From NCBI GenBank assembly GCA_014359885.1, contig JACIYN010000013.1:1-64000 (forward strand): a stretch of DNA of 64,000 nucleotides, in the 5' to 3' direction. A program made the translations under genes and the position numbers. This stretch comes from Desulfacinum sp. Lineage in GTDB: Bacteria > Desulfobacterota > Syntrophobacteria > Syntrophobacterales > DSM-9756. The notes under the pieces were generated by a model. The model was not told where the DNA came from. It searched no databases and saw nothing but the letters and a program-made list of their open reading frames with translations. This document shows positions 59,913-64,000 of this stretch, piece after piece; position 1 is the stretch's first letter; the number at the start of each line of letters is the position of its first letter.

Positions 59913-60791
59913 ATGCGTGTCACCTTGCCGCAGCTCTACGCAGCCACCCGGGAGAACATCCTGAACCGAAACGAGAAGATCAGCAACCTGACCACTCAGA
60001 TCTCCAGCGGCAGGAAGCTGAAAACCTCGCACGACGATCCCAATGCCTGGGCTCAGTCACGGAACCTCACCGACGGCCTCGAGAAACTGGAACGCTACAA
60101 GTCCAATCTGGAATTCGCCAGCGGCATGAACAGTGTGGCGGACAGCGCCCTGGATCACATTCACGATCTGCTGATTCGTGCCAAGGAAATCGGTACGGCC
60201 GCCAATACTCCCAACTCGACCGAAGAAAAGCAGGCCTACCTGGAAGAACTGGACCAAGTCATCGAAGAGATCATGTCCACGGCGGAAACGAAGTACAACG
60301 GCCAGTATGTCTTCGAAGGCTATTTTGACGAAACCGCCTCCCCGCCCGACTGGGTTTCGGCAAGGGACGCTACACCTCCCGGCGATGCGCGGGTCCTCTC
60401 CTTGGATCTGGACGACAGGGCGACGGACACCGAGGTGAGCGTGGACGCAAGATCCGTTTTTCAAGGGCTTGTACAAACTTTCGAAGACCTCAAGACCGCC
60501 ATAGACACCGGCGATTCCACCCAAATCGCAAATCAGCTGGCAAGCCTGGACACCGCCATGGCGGAGACCCAGGCTTTGTCCAGTAAAACCGGGGCCCGCT
60601 TGGCGGGCTATGAGCGGCGGCTCGACGCATTGGAGATCTTCCAGGTGCACGGACAGGACCGCCTCTCGGAGATCCGGGATACGGACCTGGTGGAAGCCAT
60701 CACGTCACTGAAGCAGAACCAGATTGCCCTCGAGGCGGCCCTCCAGTCCACCGCCGCCGTCCAGGGTCTCAGTCTGACCAGGTACCTCTAA
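59913..60791 (+). CDS. flgL: flagellar hook-associated protein FlgL (HAP3)
   Basis: FlgL is the second junction protein between hook and filament. The 292-residue protein has the flagellin-like N-terminus (KISNLTTQISSGRKLKTSHDDPNAWAQSRNL) and a C-terminal helix (TDLVEAITSLKQNQIALEAALQSTAAVQGLSLTRYL). The length is normal. It follows flgK by 16 bases. The next gene on this strand begins about 1 kb later, past the reverse-strand flgM pair. Flagellin itself is not in the window. Confidence 0.95.
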   Translation: MRVTLPQLYAATRENILNRNEKISNLTTQISSGRKLKTSHDDPNAWAQSRNLTDGLEKLERYKSNLEFASGMNSVADSALDHIHDLLIRAKEIGTAANTPNSTEEKQAYLEELDQVIEEIMSTAETKYNGQYVFEGYFDETASPPDWVSARDATPPGDARVLSLDLDDRATDTEVSVDARSVFQGLVQTFEDLKTAIDTGDSTQIANQLASLDTAMAETQALSSKTGARLAGYERRLDALEIFQVHGQDRLSEIRDTDLVEAITSLKQNQIALEAALQSTAAVQGLSLTRYL

Positions 60792-60894
60792 GGACGGCCC
60801 CGTCCGCACCCTGTGCCTCCGCCGCTTCCCCATGTGCCCCCGGAGCAAACCCCTCTCGTCCAGAAACCATCCGTCCTCCCACCGTTGAAGCCAC

Positions 60895-60927
60895 AAAAAG
60901 CCCCGGCCGGAATCCCGGCCGGGGCTT
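60895..60927 (-). terminator. strong hairpin between flgL and flgM, terminator for the reverse-strand flgM operon
   Basis: AAGCCCCGGCCGG (60898-60910) pairs with CCGGCCGGGGCTT (60915-60927) around a four-base loop. The A-run on its left becomes a TTTTTGT tract on the reverse strand, so it terminates the flgM message; on the plus strand the downstream TTACG is a poor T-tract, so it may only weaken read-through from flgL. Confidence 0.75.
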
Positions 60928-60980
60928 ACGGGATGGAACACCGCGATCGTCAATAATATGACAAGGCACGGAGGCGGCCT

Positions 60981-61000
60981 GCTGTCATCTTTATGACAGC
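60981..61000. repeat. perfect inverted repeat GCTGTCAT-N4-ATGACAGC
   Basis: The arms are eight bases with a CTTT centre. The inner TGTCA-N6-TGACA is the same spacing as the sites upstream of flgB (26720-26770). It lies 14 bases beyond the flgM stop. It may be a hairpin at the end of the flgM message or a protein-binding site. Confidence 0.5.
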
Positions 61001-61013
61001 CGGCCAGCTCCGA

Positions 61014-61313
61014 TCAGAAGATCTCGTCCAACATTTTGGCGGCAATCTTGTCCGCCTGGACGGCATAAGATCCGTTTTCCACCATTTGCCGCAACTGATC
61101 CACGCGCTCCGTACGAATCTCTTCCCTGTCCATCACGACTTTCTTCGCTTGAGCCATCTCGAGCGCTTCTTTGCTGAGTTCCACCCGATCTTCCACTTGG
61201 AGACCGTCCGGCTTGTTGGTCACGACCGGCGGCTTTTCCTGCGAACGGAAGGTGCTTCCTTCCACCGCCTGGTTCGAGCTGTTCACGTAAGCTGACAATC
61301 GCTTGACGTCCAT
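61014..61313 (-). CDS. flgM: anti-sigma-28 factor FlgM
   Basis: FlgM binds FliA and blocks late transcription until it is exported through the finished hook. The 99-residue protein has a disordered N-terminus and a C-terminal sigma-binding half: DRVELSKEALEMAQAKKVV, then VDQLRQMVENGSYAVQADKIAAKMLDEIF, the family signature. ATG 61313 has GAAGGAAGG upstream. It is second in a reverse-strand operon behind the DVU0524-like gene and a sigma-28 promoter. Confidence 0.93.
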   Translation of the reverse strand: MDVKRLSAYVNSSNQAVEGSTFRSQEKPPVVTNKPDGLQVEDRVELSKEALEMAQAKKVVMDREEIRTERVDQLRQMVENGSYAVQADKIAAKMLDEIF

Positions 61314-61373
61314 GGTGTCCGTCCTTCCTTCGGGTATGGTATGGATCGATTCGGTCACATCTGCGGCACGCTT

Positions 61374-61604
61374 TCACGCCTTCTCCATCGGTGGCGCCTC
61401 ATCCGTCAAGCCCTGTTCCAGGACTTGGGACGTGACCCGGTCCCGGATCAGGCGCCGCCGGGCCTCCTCGGAAATCGAGACGCGCTCCTCGGGTGGTTTT
61501 CCGGACCGGTCCGCCCCCCCCACACTGGAGGCGAGACGCGACTTCTGCAACTGCCGCGTGTAGGTCCTCAGAACCCCTTGGACATGATAATCACTGATGA
61601 CCAT
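61374..61604 (-). CDS. DVU0524-family FlgM-associated protein
   Basis: The 76-residue protein begins MVISDYHVQGVLRTYTRQLQ and continues with a basic helical stretch and VSISEEARRRLIRDRVTSQVLEQ. It matches the small protein found next to flgM in Desulfovibrio and relatives, named after DVU0524. The VSISEEAR segment resembles the DRVELSKEA segment of FlgM. Its function is unknown; a role with FlgM is inferred from its position. It is first in the flgM operon, downstream of a strong sigma-28 promoter. Confidence 0.8.
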   Translation of the reverse strand: MVISDYHVQGVLRTYTRQLQKSRLASSVGGADRSGKPPEERVSISEEARRRLIRDRVTSQVLEQGLTDEAPPMEKA

Positions 61605-61628
61605 GACTGTCTGTCTCCCTCACCTCTA

Positions 61629-61656
61629 TTATCGGACGACCGGCTCGAAAACTTGA
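61629..61656 (-). promoter_or_regulatory. sigma-28 (FliA) promoter of the DVU0524-like/flgM operon
   Basis: On the reverse strand TCAAGTTT (61649-61656, 7/8 to TAAAGTTT) is followed after 12 bases by TCCGATAA (61629-61636, 7/8 to GCCGATAA). Transcription would begin near 61622, about 18 bases before the ATG. It makes FlgM dependent on FliA. Confidence 0.78.
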
Positions 61657-61772
61657 GAAAAACGTTCGACTTTCCTGTTCACGAGGGGCACCGGCCGAAC
61701 GACGAAGCCACTATGCACCTCTTTACCCACCCTTGGGGGCACCCCCACGTGGCGGTCGATCAACCATAACAC

Positions 61773-61788
61773 TGGCACGATATGTGCT
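61773..61788 (+). promoter_or_regulatory. sigma-54 promoter of the small-cysteine-protein/GGDEF genes
   Basis: TGGCACGATATGTGCT matches TGGCACGRNNNTTGCW at every defined position but one (T to G), with exact GG-N10-GC spacing. Transcription would start near 61800. It sits in the 251-base divergent spacer (61605-61855) opposite the flgM sigma-28 promoter. I saw nothing else in that spacer. Confidence 0.85.
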
Positions 61789-61855
61789 TCAACCGTCTGC
61801 ACGGGCAAGGCGCCGCAAGACCATGACCCTGGACAAGCATGGAGGATTCGTTTTG

Positions 61856-62062
61856 ATGAGCGACATCCGGTCCGAGAAGACCGACAGCCACGGGATCCGG
61901 GCCTACTGTCCCCGCTGCATCCATTTTTCCATCACCTGGGACCGGCAGGCCCCCTACGGTTGCCGTGCTTACGGGGTGCGCACGAGCCAGCACCCCAGCC
62001 GCAGTGTCTTGGCCGCATCCGGAATCCCCTGCCAGCTCTTCCGCGACAAACGCACGGGCTGA
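61856..62062 (+). CDS. small cysteine-rich protein (zinc-ribbon-like)
   Basis: The protein has 68 residues from ATG 61856, which follows GGAGG at ten bases; ATG 61823 in frame would add 11 residues. It contains YCPRCIHFSITWDRQAPYGCRAYG and a later SGIPCQLF, giving a CxxCxH...C...C pattern that could bind a metal. Small proteins of this type are conserved in deltaproteobacteria and sometimes labelled 'uracil-DNA glycosylase', which the sequence does not support. It precedes the GGDEF gene by 40 bases. Confidence 0.7.
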   Translation: MSDIRSEKTDSHGIRAYCPRCIHFSITWDRQAPYGCRAYGVRTSQHPSRSVLAASGIPCQLFRDKRTG

Positions 62063-62102
62063 CCATCGCACACCGGGACATCCGAAAACACAGAGGGTGA
62101 TT

Positions 62103-63677
62103 ATGAGCAATCACGCTACCGCGCAACCCCCGTCTTTCGCTCACGATCTTGCCGAGGCGGTCCTTCAGGCCGTTCACCAAATCCTTCCGGAGGCCGGTCC
62201 GGAAAGACGGCGGCTGGTGGAAACGCTGGCCCAGGACTCCAGGATTCGCACACTCGTTGAACAGGCCTCCGCGGTCGAAACGGAACCCCGGGTGCAATCC
62301 CTGAGAAACCAGGTGGAGAGGCTGCGCCGCCAAAAGGATGAGCTGCTCAAGGACACCCTAGAGCTCAAAGACCAGAAGAACCTCATGGAAGAGGCGGCCC
62401 GAAACTCCTTGTATCTCCTCCTTTCCTGGGCTCGGCCGATCGCCGGCTCCCAAGAGGTGGAAACGCTCGATGAAATCAAGAAACTTCTCATCTCCGAATC
62501 CGACTGGCAGGCCGTGGAGGAGCGGATTCGCACCCTCAAGCGCCTCAGCCCTGCCGAAGCCTCAGCGACCGCCCGGACACGCGGCGGCGTGCAGGACGAA
62601 GGGGCTGTCACCGGGCCGCATGTGGAAACGCTGAGACACCAGCTGGGCCGGCTGCTCAGCCAGTTCCACGTGGATCTGGGAGCCCAGTATCTGGAAGAAT
62701 GGAACCGACTCCGTGAACGACTGCACCAGTGCGATTCCATCGATGCGCTGATCGAGGCCATCCGGGACACCCTGGCCCTGGCGGAACGGTTCTCCGGGGC
62801 TCTCAACAGGGAAAGAGCCCAGCTGGCCAAGTTTTTTTCGGACATCGGCCAGGATCTCCTGGAAATGGAGGTTCTGCTCTCCTCCGCCGTGAATCTCACC
62901 CGGGAAAACTACCAGGCCAATCAAGACTTCAACACGCTCCTGGACGGGAAGATGGAGGAGATCAGCGCCTCGGTCAATCTCTCGCGGACCTTGGAGGAGC
63001 TGAAAAGCGCGCTGGAGGCCAAGATGTCGGCCATCAAGCGGTTCTTGAAGGAGAAGCAGAAGGAAGACGAAACCCGCTTCCGGAAAGCGGATGAGAATAG
63101 CGAAGTCCTACAGAGCAGCCTTCAAAGGATGAAACAGGAAGTGACCCAGATGGAAGAAAGAACCAGACGCCTGGAAAAACAGGCCCTGCAGGATGCCCTG
63201 ACGGGAGTCTACAACCGCCGGGCCTTCGATCTGCGCATCCAGGAGGAAATGTATCGATATCAGCGCTACGGCCAGCACTTCTCCCTGTTGGTCATCGACC
63301 TGGATCATTTCAAAAAGGTGAACGACTCGTTCGGCCACACCACCGGTGATCAGTGTCTGAAGGAAGTCACGAGGAGGATGAAGCTGGCCTTGAGGCGATC
63401 CGATTGTCTTGCGCGTTATGGTGGGGAGGAGTTCGCCGTCATTCTGCCGGGCACCGACGGCGGGAAAGCCCTGGCGGTTGCCGAGAAACTCAGAAAAATA
63501 GTGGAGAAGACCCGCTTTCTGTACAAGGGGAAACAGATCCCCCTGACGGTCAGCATCGGAGTGACCCAGGTGGGCGGATCCGATAAAACCTCCACCGATG
63601 TCTTCGAACGGGCCGATCGAGCCCTCTATCGTGCAAAGGCGCAGGGGCGTAACCGAGTGGAGGCCATCCTCGCTTAG
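62103..63677 (+). CDS. GGDEF-domain diguanylate cyclase
   Basis: The enzyme should make cyclic di-GMP from GTP. The 524-residue protein has no membrane segment; residues about 1-355 are helical with long coiled coils, likely a sensory or dimerisation region of unknown input. The GGDEF domain (about 360-520) has DALTGVYNRRAF, DLDHFKKVNDSFGHTTGD, the active-site GGEEF (440-444) and an intact RxxD product-inhibition site (RRSD, 431-434). It appears cytosolic. ATG 62103 follows AGAGGG. It shares a sigma-54 promoter region with the small cysteine gene and ends at a hairpin. Confidence 0.9.
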   Translation: MSNHATAQPPSFAHDLAEAVLQAVHQILPEAGPERRRLVETLAQDSRIRTLVEQASAVETEPRVQSLRNQVERLRRQKDELLKDTLELKDQKNLMEEAARNSLYLLLSWARPIAGSQEVETLDEIKKLLISESDWQAVEERIRTLKRLSPAEASATARTRGGVQDEGAVTGPHVETLRHQLGRLLSQFHVDLGAQYLEEWNRLRERLHQCDSIDALIEAIRDTLALAERFSGALNRERAQLAKFFSDIGQDLLEMEVLLSSAVNLTRENYQANQDFNTLLDGKMEEISASVNLSRTLEELKSALEAKMSAIKRFLKEKQKEDETRFRKADENSEVLQSSLQRMKQEVTQMEERTRRLEKQALQDALTGVYNRRAFDLRIQEEMYRYQRYGQHFSLLVIDLDHFKKVNDSFGHTTGDQCLKEVTRRMKLALRRSDCLARYGGEEFAVILPGTDGGKALAVAEKLRKIVEKTRFLYKGKQIPLTVSIGVTQVGGSDKTSTDVFERADRALYRAKAQGRNRVEAILA

Positions 63678-63778
63678 CCCGTCCCGGAATTTGTGATTCC
63701 CAAGTTCCCGCGAAGCTCGCCCCCGGATCCGACGTGGAGCGCAAACCCAGACCTTGGCGGAAGTCTTGGATTCCCGCC

Positions 63779-63810
63779 CCCCGTCGAGCCGCTGGAAAGG
63801 CTTGACGGGG
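63779..63810. terminator. hairpin between convergent GGDEF and cheZ-like genes
   Basis: CCCCGTCGAGCC pairs with GGCTTGACGGGG with one internal mismatch and an eight-base loop. There is no T-tract on either side, so it is a weak candidate for a bidirectional terminator. Confidence 0.45.
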
Positions 63811-63826
63811 CGAGCGGGGGCCCTTC

Positions 63827-64000
63827 TCAGAAGCCGAATTCCGCCAGCAGGGCGTCCACATCGCTCTGAGAGTGGAGCGCCTCTTCCACCTGTTCGTGGG
63901 CGGGACCGTAGAGTTCCTCCCTCGCCTTTTTGGCTTTCTCCACTTTGACCCCGAACTTCGTGATGAGCTGGACCAGTTTCACCTCCAGATCCTCCAGCAA
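63827..64000 (-). CDS. cheZ: probable chemotaxis phosphatase CheZ, C-terminal fragment
   Basis: Only the last 57 codons are in the window; the gene continues past the right edge. The peptide ends SQSDVDALLAEFGF, close to the CheY-binding C-terminal tail of CheZ (QVDDLLDSLGF), preceded by a charged helical stretch (KLVQLITKFGVKVEKAKKAR) and a flexible linker. CheZ dephosphorylates CheY to end the turn signal. This identification rests on the tail alone; any other protein using this CheY-binding tail is possible. Confidence 0.65.
   Translation of the reverse strand: MLEDLEVKLVQLITKFGVKVEKAKKAREELYGPAHEQVEEALHSQSDVDALLAEFGF

Noticed and set aside
1-64000. CRISPR arrays, insertion sequences, tRNA or rRNA genes
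   Set aside because: None was recognised on reading both strands; no regularly spaced repeats, transposase motifs or tRNA-like cloverleafs were seen.

Overview
The window is GC-rich, densely coded bacterial chromosome. Several things together point to a motile, anaerobic deltaproteobacterium (Desulfobacterota), perhaps a sulfate reducer or syntroph of the Syntrophobacter/Desulfacinum type: a citrate-synthase-like enzyme of the 2-isopropylmalate synthase family, SelB, a DVU0524-type partner of FlgM, a sigma-54/sigma-28 flagellar hierarchy, tandem MotB proteins and a CheZ-like C-terminus. The organism is inferred from gene content only.

Layout. 1-10 kb is housekeeping: the end of an acyl-CoA carboxylase subunit; a reverse-strand selB/Dabb/DUF1285-like group; mltG with an overlapping nucleotidyltransferase; an acyl-CoA ligase; and trkA-trkH. 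10-21 kb holds small cysteine-rich proteins, a NYN/PIN-domain protein, cutA, and a reverse-strand operon hisS-aspS-(Re-citrate-synthase-like)-rlpA-hisD. From 21 kb nearly everything is flagellar. It starts with two sigma-54 activators flanking an AMIN/TPR protein. Then come flgBC-fliEFGHIJ-motE; fliK-flgDE; motA-fliLMNOPQR-flhBAFG-fliA plus a FliL-like and a DUF2802-like protein; flgFGAHI-motB1-motB2-flgJ; flgN-flgK-flgL; a reverse-strand DVU0524-like/flgM pair; a small cysteine protein with a GGDEF diguanylate cyclase; and the end of a probable cheZ.

Regulation can be read from the DNA. Six sites fit the sigma-54 consensus with exact GG-N10-GC spacing (22817, 26822, 33986, 38987, 51641, 61773). 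Each sits just upstream of a transcription unit that is flagellar or next to flagellar genes. Sigma-28-type promoters precede the DVU0524/flgM pair (strong) and flgN-flgK-flgL (weaker). The first activator, with an intact receiver, has a sigma-70-like promoter; the second, with a receiver lacking the phosphorylation residues, is behind a sigma-54 site. This suggests a Vibrio/Pseudomonas-like cascade: NtrC-type regulator, then sigma-54 genes including the second activator and fliA, then FliA/FlgM control of late genes. The terminal GGDEF protein appears to be wired into the sigma-54 tier.

Less ordinary items are a soluble Re-citrate-synthase-like enzyme fused to a Cache-type sensor domain, the pseudo-receiver activator paired with an exported TPR protein, two adjacent MotB proteins far from the only motA, a second FliL-like protein, an AspRS with non-discriminating signature residues, and a family of GTAGGGGCG palindromes. 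Flagellin, fliD and most chemotaxis genes are not in the window.
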